Shown here: piece after piece, positions 46,069 through 58,703 of the stretch
How the letters are laid out: every line of letters begins with the position of its first letter
Position numbering within the stretch: position 1 is the first letter of the stretch
DNA from: Tragulus kanchil
Lineage: Eukaryota > Chordata > Mammalia > Artiodactyla > Tragulidae
Assembly: GCA_022376925.1 (NCBI GenBank)
Contig: JAIOJX010000026.1
Location: 250,415,330 to 250,479,329, forward strand
Reading direction: 5' to 3'
DNA length: 64,000 bases
The notes under the pieces: model-generated
What the model was told of the DNA's origin: nothing
The model's input: the letters and a program-made list of their open reading frames with translations, nothing else
Databases searched by the model: none
Translations under genes and position numbers: made by a program

Positions 46069-48290
46069 ACCTTGATTATGGTCATGAGAAAAAACTAACC
46101 ATTTTTTCCTTTTGTAAATGAGAGATCCCTTTTTAAAAATGAGAATTGAGAAAAGATTTTTATCAAGCCTTCCCAGTAAGACCCTCTCTTAGTATCCTTG
46201 TAGGTTTGTGTAGAAATTGATGGGACATCTCTATAAGCAAAAAAATATTCTTGTCAACCAGATAGTGCTGTGGATTTTTACAATGTTGGTATATTTCTGC
46301 TACTTTTTTTTTTTCAAACTGAGTTTGATAAACAAATGCTGTAGGCCTAAGTCTTGATTACCCAAGCCCATCCCCTCTTCCTGTGGAATTTGAACTTGAG
46401 ATTAGCTCAGGCAGTCTAATTGATTGCTGGTGTATATCTCCAACCCTGGAGTGACACTAAGAACTTCTCAATAATTTAGTGTTGAGATGGTCCCCTTCCC
46501 TCCTCACCTCACGAGCTCTGTCAGGTGGTGGATGCTTCAGGAGTAAGTCCAGTTCTCTTCCATTTTTAACTACACAAAAAAGAGAGCCTTAGAAGAGTGA
46601 CTAGATTTTGTAACTGCTCATTATGGGGCCATTCATTACACCTTTTTGTATGCAGTATGTTAATAAGCCGAGATATCATGGTTGAGAGTCCATAACTAAT
46701 GTACCATAATAAATATGAGTAACAGCAATGGAACCAGTATATTCTATGGACACAATGTGCTGCTGGCTAAGTGTGACATTTTGAATAAACTTTATTCTTG
46801 AGGTATTTAAAAACATAAAGGCAGCAATGAAATATGGAGCACAACATTAGTTGACACAGCAGTTCCTGCCTCCCAAGACCCTGCTAAATAACCAGAGTTT
46901 AAATCTTCATCTTGAAATATACAGCTCTTCTATGATTTTAAGTGAGTTGTAAAAGTTTTATGTAGTATGCCCTAACTTTATTTTTAAAATATTCTCCACT
47001 TTTATAGTAAAGGTGACCCAGAAGTACCTTATGAATAATAGAACAACATATTTAAGCCATTAAATTCACATTTCTAGACAATACATAAACTTTCCTGGTA
47101 TTCATATCTTTCCTGCATAAAAGTAGAAATAGGAAAGAATCTAGAATTGTCCATTTACCCCAGACATACCGAAAAACTTTCCTCTAACAAATACCTTGAT
47201 TATGGTCATGAGAAAACTAACCATTTTTTCCTTTTGTAAATGAGAGATCCCTTTAAAATGAGAATTGAGAAGATTTTATCAAGCCTTCCCAGTAAGACCC
47301 TCTCTTAGTATCCTTGTAGGTTTGTGTAGAAATTGATGGGACATCTCTATAAGCAAAAAAATATTCTTGTCAACCAGATAGTGCTGTGGATTTTTACAAT
47401 GTTGGTATATTTCTGCTACTTTTTTTTTTTCAAACTGAGTTTGATAAACAAATGCTGTAGGCCTAAGTCTTGATTACCCAAGCCCATCCCCTCTTCCTGT
47501 GGAATTTGAACTTGAGATTAGCTCAGGCAGTCTAATTGATTGCTGGTGTATATCTCCAACCCTGGAGTGACACTAAGAACTTCTCAATAATTTAGTGTTG
47601 AGATGGTCCCCTTCCCTCCTCACCTCACGAGCTCTGTCAGGTGGTGGATGCTTCAGGAGTAAGTCCAGTTCTCTTCCATTTTTAACTACACAAAAAAGAG
47701 AGCCTTAGAAGAGTGACTAGATTTTGTAACTGCTCATTATGGGGCCATTCATTACACCTTTTTGTATGCAGTATGTTAATAAGCCGAGATATCATGGTTG
47801 AGAGTCCATAACTAATGTACCATAATAAATATGAGTAACAGCAATGGAACCAGTATATTCTATGGACACAATGTGCTGCTGGCTAAGTGTGACATTTTGA
47901 ATAAACTTTATTCTTGAGGTATTTAAAAAAAACATAAAGGCAGCAATGAAATATGGAGCACAACATTAGTTGACACAGCAGTTCCTGCCTCCCAAGACCC
48001 TGCTAAATAACCAGAGTTTAAATCTTCATCTTGAAATATACAGCTCTTCTATGATTTTAAGTGAGTTGTAAAAGTTTTATGTAGTATGCCCTAACTTTAT
48101 TTTTAAAATATTCTCCACTTTTATAGTAAAGGTGACCCAGAAGTACCTTATGAATAATAGAACAACATATTTAAGCCATTAAATTCACATTTCTAGACAA
48201 TACATAAACTTTCCTGGTATTCATATCTTTCCTGCATAAAAGTAGAAATAGGAAAGAATCTAGAATTGTCCATTTACCCCAGACATACCG
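46069..48290. repeat. Tandem duplication 15 (period 1119-1124)
   Basis: Left copy 46069-47171, right copy 47193-48290, filler 47172-47192. The first 100 bp of the right copy have lost bases in at least five A/T runs (for example ctttttaaaaatgag to ctttaaaatgag). The left copy is three A shorter near 46808. The filler resembles the sequence just before 46069. No gene or clear repeat lies in the unit. Confidence 0.95.
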
Positions 48291-49050
48291 ATTTTAACTC
48301 TAGAAATGACTGAATTGTACATAAATGGGCAAATTTAAAATTTTTGCCATTCAGTTGAAACAAGGATTCAAAAGCTAATACCACTTACTATAGAGACTTA
48401 GAGAAAGTCAAATATTTGTATGCCTGAGTGTTGAAACTGTGGAAAGTTCATACCCCCATCACCTGGTTTAGAGTTAGTTTTGGACATACAAAAGCTGACT
48501 TAGGTCTGCGGGATGAGTTTGTTCCCATATACAGAGAACTCATTTTAAGTCCAAAAGCTAATAGAGGGACTCAAGTGCTTTTTATTTATTGTCAGTGTCA
48601 TCATTGAGCTATGGTTCTCTGATTATATCAGCTCCCATACATTTCTCAGTGAAGCACAATTTATTTTCTACCTTTCTTTGTTTCTTCTTTTTAGGCTTAC
48701 ATTCTTCAAAAATAATTGTAGTCTTATATATATGTCTGTGTATATATATAGTACATACACACACAGTATGGCCTTCAGCTTAACACAATATGTTCAATCA
48801 TGTTTGAATATGACAAGAGTATTTTAAAAATGGGAAACCAGTTCATCTATGTATTTCTTCTCTTTCTGACTGAAGTCACCTATAATAACTAGACTGTATC
48901 CTAAACAGTGAAAAGCATTGAATAAACAGTTTCTTTTACATGGTGCCATATTAAGCATTATCCAAAGGACAGTAATCTAAGTCACTGACTAAAAGTTCTG
49001 CTTTCTGTGCACTTTCATGAAATATCTACTTCCCAAAACAGTAAGAATCC
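48291..49050. other. Anonymous sequence, no gene seen
   Basis: Includes a short TA/CA-rich patch at 48725-48768. No supported gene. Confidence 0.5.
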
Positions 49051-49805
49051 AATTGTTTACTGAATTCAGGGGTCTTGTTAAGACGAATACCCTCTGTTTC
49101 AGTATTTATAGAGGGCAGTGTACGTGGCAGTGTGTGCTTTTCCCCAGTAGAACTCTATCATATGAACATTACTTTGCTTTATATCTGTACTCAGTTGCTC
49201 CTCCCTTCTCTTTTCTGTCTTAATGCCCACTCTTGGTTAAGAAGCCAAGGGGGAACTCAGTCACCTGAGGTTAGTAGTTGCAAGGTTTGGGTCTGGTTGT
49301 TTCCCATGTGGCTTTCAGGGAAGTGTGCTGCTTAGTCTCTCTGGAAAGCAGGTGGGCAGTGCAGACAAATGCCCTTTACTTCAGGGAAGGTATCCCTGGG
49401 TACACTTTTAGTAGGAAGAAAAAGGAAATGCTTTCTGTTTTATCAATAGACTCTTCCATTCCTATAATACTGGAGTACAAGGAGATAGAAAATCAGAGAA
49501 GAGTAGCACAAAGAAAGAGTAGTTGGGATGAGAGGGTGTAGAGAGGAGCCAGTGGAGAGGTGCCAGGGTTCAGCAGCCCCGCGCGTAAGGAGTACCTGGC
49601 CGGTTGGTAGGAACTGTGGGGGATGCTCTCGGGCCTCCTTAGGGCCATTTGAGGCCTCACCCGCATGGTTCACAGGACTGCTCTAACATCTTCCACCACA
49701 ATTTGAAAACAGTCAAACCATCCTTTTCCTTTAAAAAATGGCCTGTGCCGGATAGTTCTCAACAACTGTAAATCCTCCCAAGTGAAAGTAATCAAATCCT
49801 TTAAG

Positions 49806-49841
49806 ACACACACACACACACACACACATACACACACACAC
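49806..49841. repeat. (CA)n microsatellite
   Basis: An interrupted CA dinucleotide run (one T) ending in cacag. The duplicate at 50948-50980 is several units shorter, the only sizeable length difference inside duplication 16. Confidence 0.9.
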
Positions 49842-50061
49842 AGAGAAATGCTTTCTTACAAACAAAAGGCATACTTTAATTTACAAATATCCCTGTCATG
49901 TAACTATTTTAAAAACTATTTCAAAGGACTATCACTAAGGAGCTTTTTGAATTGATGGATCTTTACCCTGAAGGTTGTTACCCAGATCTATACATATGTT
50001 AAAATTCATACAACTATATACCCAAAAAAGTCAATATAACTGTATAATTTTTACTGTTTGT

Positions 50062-50175
50062 TTAGCCATGCCACGTGACTTGCAGGATCTTAGTTTCTTG
50101 GCCAGGGATTGAACCAGGTCCCCAGTAGTGGAAGCTCAGAGTCCTAACCACTGGACATTCAGAAAATTCTCTATA
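50062..50175 (-). mobile_element. Old CHR-type SINE fragment
   Basis: Reverse orientation: tgacttgcaggatcttagtttc, ggccagggattgaaccagg, ctaaccactggacattcag. This is the older CHR subtype with the 'ggatcttagttcc' body. The duplicate is at 51204-51318. Confidence 0.75.
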
Positions 50176-51335
50176 GTTTTAAATGTAAAATGAAATTGTT
50201 TACTGAATTCAGGGGTCTTGTTAAGACGAATACCCTCTGTTTCAGTATTTATAGAGGGCAGTGTACGTGGCAGTGTGTGCTTTTCCCCAGTAGAACTCTA
50301 TCATATGAACATTACTTTGCTTTATATCTGTACTCAGTTGCTCCTCCCTTCTCTTTTCTGTCTTAATGCCCACTCTTGGTTAAGAAGCCAAGGGGGAACT
50401 CAGTCACCTGAGGTTAGTAGTTGCAAGGTTTGGGTCTGGTTGTTTCCCATGTGGCTTTCAGGGAAGTGTGCTGCTTAGTCTCTCTGGAAAGCAGGTGGGC
50501 AGTGCAGACAAATGCCCTTTACTTCAGGGAAGGTATCCCTGGGTACACTTTTAGTAGGAAGAAAAAGGAAATGCTTTCTGTTTTATCAATAGACTCTTCC
50601 ATTCCTATAATACTGGAGTACAAGGAGATAGAAAATCAGAGAAGAGTAGCACAAAGAAAGAGTAGTTGGGATGAGAGGGTGTAGAGAGGAGCCAGTGGAG
50701 AGGTGCCAGGGTTCAGCAGCCCCGCGCGTAAGGAGTACCTGGCCGGTTGGTAGGAACTGTGGGGGATGCTCTCGGGCCTCCTTAGGGCCATTTGAGGCCT
50801 CACCCGCATGGTTCACAGGACTGCTCTAACATCTTCCACCACAATTTGAAAACAGTCAAACCATCCTTTTCCTTTAAAAAATGGCCTGTGCCGGATAGTT
50901 CTCAACAACTGTAAATCCTCCCAAGTGAAAGTAATCAAATCCTTTAAGACACACACACACACACATACACACACACACAGAGAAATGCTTTCTTACAAAC
51001 AAAAGGCATACTTTAATTTACAAATATCCCTGTCATGTAACTATTTTAAAAACTATTTCAAAGGACTATCACTAAGGAGCTTTTTGAATTGATGGATCTT
51101 TACCCTGAAGGTTGTTACCCAGATCTATACATATGTTAAAATTCATACAACTATATACCCAAAAAAGTCAATATAACTGTATAATTTTTACTGTTTGTTT
51201 AGCCATGCCACGTGACTTGCAGGATCTTAGTTTCTTGGCCAGGGATTGAACCAGGTCCCCAGTAGTGGAAGCTCAGAGTCCTAACCACTGGACATTCAGA
51301 AAATTCTCTATAGTTTTTAAATGTAAAATGAAATT

Positions 51336-51733
51336 CAGCATTTTACTGACATAAAAAATGTCCATCTCCTTTGTAAGATCCAATGTGTCTTCCTCACTCC
51401 CCCCCTTCTTTGATTAGCATAAAGTCTAAGATGGCTATTTGGAAGAAAATAGATTTACTTGAAATGTCTGGACTCTATTGAAACATTAATGCCTCTAGTT
51501 TAAACAATACTTGTTAAACACTTACTGTGGAATTCCTCAAAAGTCACTTTCTTTGAGGAGTGAGTGTTGTGTTTTCCCCTCTGGTTGTTCAGATAGATGC
51601 AGATTCAGGAGGTTTGTGCTCTCCTTCTGACATTGCACCTCACCCTGCTTGAACCTCAGTGGTCCTCCTTGGCCAAGCATGGGGTCATTCCTTTCCTTGT
51701 CTCAGATGGGTTGGTATGAGGATCCCCTCACGT
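51336..51733. other. Anonymous sequence, no gene seen
   Basis: Short unique-looking interval between two duplications. Confidence 0.5.
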
Positions 51734-53995
51734 GAGGGAGAGAGCTGTATAAACCCCTCAGGGGATAACATATATGGGCATTATTAGGACCAGCTCTGTG
51801 TTCCCTTAAGTCCAAAGACTGAGTGGCAGGCTTGAGGTGGCATCTCTGCTCCTTTGCTGAAAAGGAGAAACAGAAACTCTTCTCTGAGTTCCCCAGGAGA
51901 CTGCAGGTTTTGAGATGCTCAAGCAAGCTCTAAACAGCCACACATTTGTTCCAAAATTTTAAGTGAAGCTTTCTAATTTTTGGGTCAATATACATATTTT
52001 AATAACATGGAACCAGTCTACCCAATCACCTGTCTGCTGATCACTATGAAACTTTCTTTTTAGAGATTGTAGGAGACGTTTTGTAAACAAGGAAGGGTGA
52101 TGATCCTGTCTGATGTCAACAGATAAGACTAGGGACAGTGTCTTGATCAAACCAGGCAAAGCTTAAAATGGCCATTTTTCTAGTGGAAGAGGATAAAACA
52201 TGGCAGAGAGGGTGTATGTATGCTGTGTGCTAAGATTTAAGTTCATAGTATGGTCAGTAATTATTTTCCTTCTTTTGCTATTTTAATTTTAGCATCTCAC
52301 CTTTCACTGTGATTTCCCACTGAGATATTTAGATAGGTTTTTTTCTAAGTTTAGCTTTGGGATTAAAGGTTTTTAATTTTCTTTTATCACTTTTTTCTAC
52401 TAATTCTTAGTAGAAATATATTTTTCATCCTGATGGAAAAAAGAGAACTGTGTCATGCTATCAGCATAAGAAAGGCGATATGTGGGATGTCTCTGGGATA
52501 TTTTAGTCCAGTGTTTAAAATTCTGTGTCTCTAATGCACGGGGCATGGGTTCCACACCCACTAGGGGAAAATCTCGAATGCTGAAAAAAAAAAAAGGAAA
52601 TGCATGGGTAGAGATGAGAGAAAAAACAGAAGGCAAGATCTCTATTTCAGTAAAAGTGTCTTACAGTAATAATCTCTAGAAAGGATTTTTTCCTGTTCTG
52701 AACATAATCAAAATAGGTTAAGTCAGATCATTATGATTTCTTATAATTAGAAAATATATAGCTCTATAAAGTCATGGTATTTGTACACATTTACTTACAA
52801 AAGAGTCTCCAAATTTCAATACATGGAAGCCACACCATAAGGCCAGTAAGTTATTTTTTTCAAATGAGGAGAGAGCTGCATAAACCGGTCAGGGGATAAC
52901 ATATATGGGCATTATTAGGACCAGCTCTGTGTTCCCTTAAGTCCAAAGACTGAGTGGCAGGCTTGAGGTGGCATCTCTGCTCCTTTGCTGAAAAGGAGAA
53001 ACAGAAACTCTTCTCTGAGTTCCCCAGGAGACTGCAGGTTTTGAGATGCTCAAGCAAGCTCTAAACAGCCACACATTTGTTCCAAAATTTTAAGTGAAGC
53101 TTTCTAATTTTTGGGTCAATATACATATTTTAATAACATGGAACCAGTCTACCCAATCACCTGTCTGCTGATCACTATGAAACTTTCTTTTTAGAGATTG
53201 TAGGCGACGTTTTGTAAACAAGGAAGGGTGATGATCCTGTCTGATGTCAACAGATAAGACTAGGGACAGTGTCTTGATCAAACCAGGCAAAGCTTAAAAT
53301 GGCCATTTTTCTAGTGGAAGAGGATAAAACATGGCAGAGAGGGTGTATGTATGCTGTGTGCTAAGATTTAAGTTCATAGTATGGTCAGTAATTATTTTCC
53401 TTCTTTTGCTATTTTAATTTTAGCATCTCACCTTTCACTGTGATTTCCCACTGAGATATTTAGATAGGTTTTTCTAAGTTTAGCTTTGGGATTAAAGGTT
53501 TTTAATTTTCTTTTATCACTTTTTTCTACTAATTCTTAGTAGAAATATATTTTTCATCCTGATGGAAAAAAGAGAACTGTGTCATGCTATCAGCATAAGA
53601 AAGGCGATATGTGGGATGTCTCTGGGATATTTTAGTCCAGTGTTTAAAATTCTGTGTCTCTAATGCACGGGGCATGGGTTCCACACCCACTAGGGGAAAA
53701 TCTCGAATGCTGAAAAAAAAAAAAGGAAATGCATGGGTAGAGATGAGAGAAAAAACAGAAGGCAAGATCTCTATTTCAGTAAAAGTGTCTTACAGTAATA
53801 ATCTCTAGAAAGGATTTTTTCCTGTTCTGAACATAATCAAAATAGGTTAAGTCAGATCATTATGATTTCTTATAATTAGAAAATATATAGCTCTATAAAG
53901 TCATGGTATTTGTACACATTTACTTACAAAAGAGTCTCCAAATTTCAATACATGGAAGCCACACCATAAGGCCAGTAAGTTATTTTTTTCAAATG
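51734..53995. repeat. Tandem duplication 17 (period 1129-1131)
   Basis: Left copy about 51734-52866, right copy about 52866-53995. The first 25 bp of the right copy carry several changes (ctgtataaacccctc against ctgcataaaccggtc). One interior substitution A52074/C53205 and one T-run change are present. No gene; all frames are short and identical between copies. Confidence 0.95.
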
Positions 53996-54088
53996 CAGTC
54001 AATGAAGTGTAAAGGGACAACCTTTCTTAAATTGGTGACTTCCAAATTTTTTTAGCCACAATGTGAGAAGAAGTATATTTTGCATCAT

Positions 54089-54091
<3 letters not shown>

Positions 54092-54133
<42 letters not shown>
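54092..54133. repeat. (TA)n microsatellite, 42 bp
   Basis: Uninterrupted alternating TA, 42 bp, followed by ggcag. The copy at 55215-55256 has the same length by my count. Confidence 0.9.
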
Positions 54134-54137
<4 letters not shown>

Positions 54138-54239
54138 GTATATATATTCATATTTTTATGAAGATAAAAGTTCCATGAAACAGCACTTGCTCTTACTAAC
54201 AGACATGTTTTCTAACTTTATTCTATTCTGTTCTATTTC

Positions 54240-54410
54240 TTTTTTAAAATATATTTTTAAAAAATTTTATTTTATTTATTTGTTTATTTTTATTTGACTG
54301 CACCAGGTTTTAGTTCAGCCATGTAGGATCTAGTTCCCTGACTAGGGATCAAATCCAGGCCCCCTGCATTGGAAGCTCAGTGTCTTAGCCACTGGACCAC
54401 CAGGGAATTC
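54240..54410 (-). mobile_element. CHR-type SINE with perfect 17-bp TSD
   Basis: A T/A-rich tail at the left, then gaccaccagggaattc at the right marks the tRNA-like head on the minus strand. Flanked by identical ctattctgttctatttc at 54223-54239 and 54411-54427. The same arrangement is duplicated about 1123 bp downstream. Confidence 0.9.
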
Positions 54411-54679
54411 CTATTCTGTTCTATTTCATTTAAACATTTTGGTTTGAATCCAGCTGATATCACAGCCCTCTAATGGGCTGTGACATGCACTTTGACAACA
54501 TTATGATGTCACTGTATTGTTTCAACCCTTGGCACAGTCCCTCACTTTCAGCTTCTCTCCAGAAACTTCAGGGCCCATCAGATCTGGACTAGGTCCTTCT
54601 TTCTTCAACCAGCCTTATTCAAAAAATAGATGTGGAGATTCTGTACAATAATGAGCCTCCATCACCTTAATCCTTTTTT

Positions 54680-54930
54680 TTCCTTTTTTTAAATAATTAT
54701 TTTTATTTTACTTTTTGCTTTTACAGAGTTTTGTTGTTTACAGATATGTAATCCCAGATTAGTCGTGTATATCCCCGGTCCCCTCCCCCTCATCCCACCC
54801 CCAATACAACCCATCCCACCCCTCCAGGCCATCGCACGGCGCCCCTGCAGGATCCCCTATTCCCACAGAGCAATGACAATAGCTATCTTTTTCACATATG
54901 ATAGTATAGATTTCCTCATTACTCTTTCCA
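54680..54930 (-). mobile_element. L1 3' UTR, inverted, truncated by a duplication junction
   Basis: Reverse of a ruminant L1 3' UTR: ttttgttgtttacagatatg, agtcgtgtatatccccgg and a C-rich tract. It is cut at 54930. The full-length version is the second copy at 55803-56343. Confidence 0.75.
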
Positions 54931-55211
54931 CAGTAATAATCTCTAGAAATTTTAAATAATCAAAATAGGTTAAGTCAGATCATTATGATTTCTTATAATT
55001 AGAAAATATATAGCTCTATAAAGTCATGGTATTTGTACACATTTACTTACAAAAGAGTCTCCAAATTTCAATACATGGAAGCCACACCATAAGGCCAGTA
55101 AGTTATTTTTTTCAAATGCAGTCAATGAAGTGTAAAGGGACAACCTTTCTTAAATTGGTGACTTCCAAATTTTTTTAGCCACAATGTGAGAAGAAGTATA
55201 TTTTGCATCAT

Positions 55212-55260
<49 letters not shown>

Positions 55261-55802
55261 GTATATATATTCATATTTTTATGAAGATAAAAGTTCCATG
55301 AAACAGCACTTGCTCTTACTAACAGACATGTTTTCTAACTTTATTCTATTCTGTTCTATTTCTTTTTTAAAATATATTTTTAAAAAATTTTATTTTATTT
55401 ATTTGTTTATTTTTATTTGACTGCACCAGGTTTTAGTTCAGCCATGTAGGATCTAGTTCCCTGACTAGGGATCAAATCCAGGCCCCCTGCATTGGAAGCT
55501 CAGTGTCTTAGCCACTGGACCACCAGGGAATTCCTATTCTGTTCTATTTCATTTAAACATTTTGGTTTGAATCCAGCTGATATCACAGCCCTCTAATGGG
55601 CTGTGACATGCACTTTGACAACATTATGATGTCACTGTATTGTTTCAACCCTTGGCACAGTCCCTCACTTTCAGCTTCTCTCCAGAAACTTCAGGGCCCA
55701 TCAGATCTGGACTAGGTCCTTCTTTCTTCAACCAGCCTTATTCAAAAAATAGATGTGGAGATTCTGTACAATAATGAGCCTCCATCACCTTAATCCTTTT
55801 TT

Positions 55803-56343
55803 TTCCTTTTTTTAAATAATTATTTTTATTTTACTTTTTGCTTTTACAGAGTTTTGTTGTTTACAGATATGTAATCCCAGATTAGTCGTGTATATCCCCG
55901 GTCCCCTCCCCCTCATCCCACCCCCAATACAACCCATCCCACCCCTCCAGGCCATCGCACGGCGCCCCTGCAGGATCCCCTATTCCCACAGAGCAATGAC
56001 AATAGCTATCTTTTTCACATATGATAGTATAGATTTCCTCATTACTCTTTCCACATCTCCCACCCACTGTTCATTTCCCACAATGCCCATATGTTTGCTC
56101 TCTATGTCTGTTATTCCATTGCTTCACTGTGTGTGTTATCATTACCATCTTACTAGATTCCATATATTTGTGTTAGTATACTGTACTTTTCTTTCTCTTT
56201 TTGACTTCCTTCACTTTGCATAATAAGTTCTAGATCCATCCATCTCATTAGGACTGATTCTTCTGCATTTCTTTTTACAGTTCTTGAAAAGTACTCTATT
56301 GTATATATGTACCAGAGCTTTTTTATCCATTTATTCGTCATCC
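55803..56343 (-). mobile_element. Inverted 5'-truncated L1 3' end
   Basis: Continues from the 3' UTR text into reverse L1 text: gattccatatatttgtgttag, tccatccatctcattaggac and gtactctattgtatatatg. It matches, in reverse, the plus-strand L1 at 34100-34950. The flanks caccttaatcc (55786-55796) and caccttaattc (56346-56356) look like the target-site duplication. Confidence 0.8.
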
Positions 56344-56492
56344 AGCACCTTAATTCTTTACTCACTCATTTTTTTTAAACTCCTGGCTTCATTTATTCAA
56401 TGAAATATTTATCAAATATTTTCTGTGTGGCAAACACAGGTCTTACAGCTAGGGCTATGGGCATATAAACAGATAATGCTGTATGTTTAGGC

Positions 56493-56700
56493 AGTGCTAG
56501 CAGTAAAGAATCTACCTGTCAATGGAGGAGTCATAAGAGATGCAAATTCAGTCCCTGGGTTGGGAAGATCACCTAGAGAAGAAAATGGCAACTCACTCCT
56601 GTATTCTTGCCTGGAAAATCCCATGGACAGAGGAGCCTGGTGGGCTACCATAAATGGGATCACAGAGTCAGACACAACTGAAATGACTTAGCATGCACAC
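56493..56700 (+). mobile_element. Bov-tA SINE
   Basis: Damaged head (agcagtaaagaatctacctg), then cagtccctgggttgggaagatc, tattcttgcctggaaaatcc and gatcacagagtcagacacaac. Plus strand. Confidence 0.85.
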
Positions 56701-57217
56701 AATGTCACATGTTAAGAGCTGAGCCAGCTATGCCAAGGTAGTGACGGAGTCACAGAGTGGCACCTGGTGGCAGTGAGCTTCAAAGGATAAGAAGGATGGG
56801 CTGGATGAAGCCTCTGACTAAACAATCTCTTCCAGGCATCTGGATGCCCAGCAAAACAGGCTCTTGATGGACCAGAGACCAAGGACTGGCGTGGGCATGG
56901 GAAGGGACTCTGTGATGACAGGCTGAGCTGAGGTCTTTGGACAGTAGTGTGCGGAGAGGAGAGGAAGTGACAAGGTTGTGGGCATTGGGGAAATTTGAAA
57001 GGCTCTGGGCCCAGTGCTCAAGTTTTCTTCTACAGAGAATTGACATCAAAAAAGTGTGTTATGCTCATGTTGACAGAAGACTTCATCTTTCGTTGTAACA
57101 CTTTCTAAGAATTAATTCCTACAAACAGCAAAAACTTAATCCTGAACTACAAATGAACCTAAGGCTCCCCAGATCACTCCTCAGGAAGAAACTTCCACAG
57201 AAAGCTCAAAATTTCGA
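56701..57217. other. Anonymous sequence, no gene seen
   Basis: No gene or repeat assigned. A weak CTCF-like match (gcacctggtggcag, 56760-56773, 12 of 14 positions) is noted. Confidence 0.5.
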
Positions 57218-57355
57218 GATCACAGAATGCTAGAGCTGGGAAGAAATTAAATAATGGTCATCCAAGTGCTCTCATTCTACAGCTGAGGACAGCCTGCTCA
57301 AGTCCACATGGCTGCTTAGCAGGAGGGCCGTCCCGGAAGCTGGCATCCTGCCTCG
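57218..57355 (+). mobile_element. MIR-like or related old SINE
   Basis: Contains atcacagaatgctagagctggg, tctcattctacagctgagga and catggctgcttagcaggagg, a pattern shared by old mammalian SINE/DNA repeats. Family uncertain. Confidence 0.45.
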
Positions 57356-57635
57356 TGTACAGGCCGGGGCCAGGGGCTTCTGGAAGGGTGAGGAGCCTCA
57401 CTCTGGTCCTGCTGAGGTTTGCTGCTTCCTACGCTGGCCAGAGGGTGGTGCCCTGCACAGGTGGGTCACTCTTTTGGGTGGGAATGGCTCCTCAGAGGGC
57501 TCAGCTGAAGGCAGCTGATCATTGCAGTCTCTGGTGAAGACATTGCTCATGTAGCAAACAGGCGGGTTTGCAGGAGTTTTTAAAACTCACGTAACTGGTC
57601 CCTTGAGCTCCACCTACCCCCGCATCCTCTGCTCC
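57356..57635. other. Anonymous sequence, GC-richer
   Basis: A 60-codon frame (57355-57537) has no recognisable domain. Not called as a gene. Confidence 0.45.
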
Positions 57636-58208
57636 CAGTGCCTGGGGAGACTCTTCAGGGTAAAATCCATTTAATGGGTTACTCCTCCAATTTCCTCTTT
57701 TAGTAGGCTAAAATGCAGTTATTAGCAACTGAATGTGCAGAAAAGTCACCTAAGGATTTTTTTTTTTTTTTAATGTCAATCCCAGAAGTCATCCCCAGAG
57801 GGTTCAATTCTTAGGTCTTAGGTAGGGGAGCCCTGAACCCTGGCTTCTATCTTCCCCAGAAATGCTAATACAAGAATCCTCTTGGAGTACATTTTGAAGA
57901 ACAGAAGAGTAAGAGCAGATCTGGTGGAGTAAAACAAAGACCCGGACTCATAGAAAGTTAATTCCTCTCTAGACCAAAACACAGTTTCAACACTTAAACA
58001 ACTTCCTTCAGCTAACCCACTGAAGCCACTTAGACTCCTTTCCTAGAACTGCCAGGAAATCTCCACAAGTTGACCTGCAGAGGAGCAGGATTGGGATGTG
58101 AACTGCATAAGAAAAAATCATGTTAGAAGTCCTTTAATTTGATTAGAAGTAGGGCCCCAGCTGGCTGGGAAAACCCAGTGGAAGTCGAAGTGGCAGATTT
58201 CACAGTGG

Positions 58209-58222
58209 CCACAAGGTGGCGA
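58209..58222 (+). promoter_or_regulatory. Candidate CTCF core motif (duplicated)
   Basis: Reads ccacaaggtggcga, 12 of 14 positions of the CTCF core, and sits in the longer context gtggccacaaggtggcgatc, which is also CTCF-like. The same site is at 59309-59322 through duplication 19. In silico match only. Confidence 0.35.
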
Positions 58223-58606
58223 TCTGCTGCATCTATTTGAAATGCTCTGCTGTTACTCCATCTTTCAATATAAAATACATCATTAATTCTAAAAGGATAC
58301 AGGGAGAAATGGTTAAACAGGAGAGACTTCAAACTTGCATTTCATTCAAATACTGACATGCTCTTGATGGAGGAATTTAGTGAGATTTCTACATCAGACC
58401 CCAGAAAAAAGATAAAAATCTGTTTGAGAAAAGGCTGTGGTCTTTGTGAAATGAAAAATGTCACTCAAAGAAAGTGTCTTAAAAGCTTTCCGGGAAGCTG
58501 GCTTTTTGGAGAACTAACAGATGCACTCTGGTCATTAAAAAATATAAAAAAATAAAAAATGCATCATCTGGTAAAATTTCCTTTTCATTGATCGTATAGT
58601 CAGGAT

Positions 58607-58703
58607 CTGAAAAGAGAGGTAGGAGGAGAAGAGAGACAGGAAGAGAAGAAGGGGGGAAGCAAAAACTGAACGAAGGAAGGAAGAAATAAGAAAAGAAAAA
58701 TAA
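58607..58703 (+). repeat. Purine-rich (GA) tract
   Basis: Nearly all A and G over about 95 bp (gaaaagagaggtaggaggag..). The opposite strand gives spurious long open frames rich in F, L and S. The duplicate is at 59707-59803. Confidence 0.85.

Larger units (their letters stand above)
49051..51335. repeat. Tandem duplication 16 (period 1138-1143)
   Basis: Left copy 49051-50197, right copy 50194-51335, sharing aatt. The CA microsatellite is shorter in the right copy, and one T run is shorter at the right edge of the left copy (agttttaaatg against agtttttaaatg). Each copy carries a CHR-type SINE remnant. Otherwise anonymous. Confidence 0.95.
53792..56055. repeat. Tandem duplication 18 (period 1123-1138)
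   Basis: Left copy 53792-54932, right copy 54930-56055. About 15 bp are missing from the right copy within 30 bp of its start. Two earlier copies of that stretch (from about 52661 and 53792) agree with each other, so the right copy is the faulty one. The segment 53792-53995 is present three times. Each copy contains a TA microsatellite, a CHR SINE and the inverted start of an L1 3' UTR. Confidence 0.95.
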
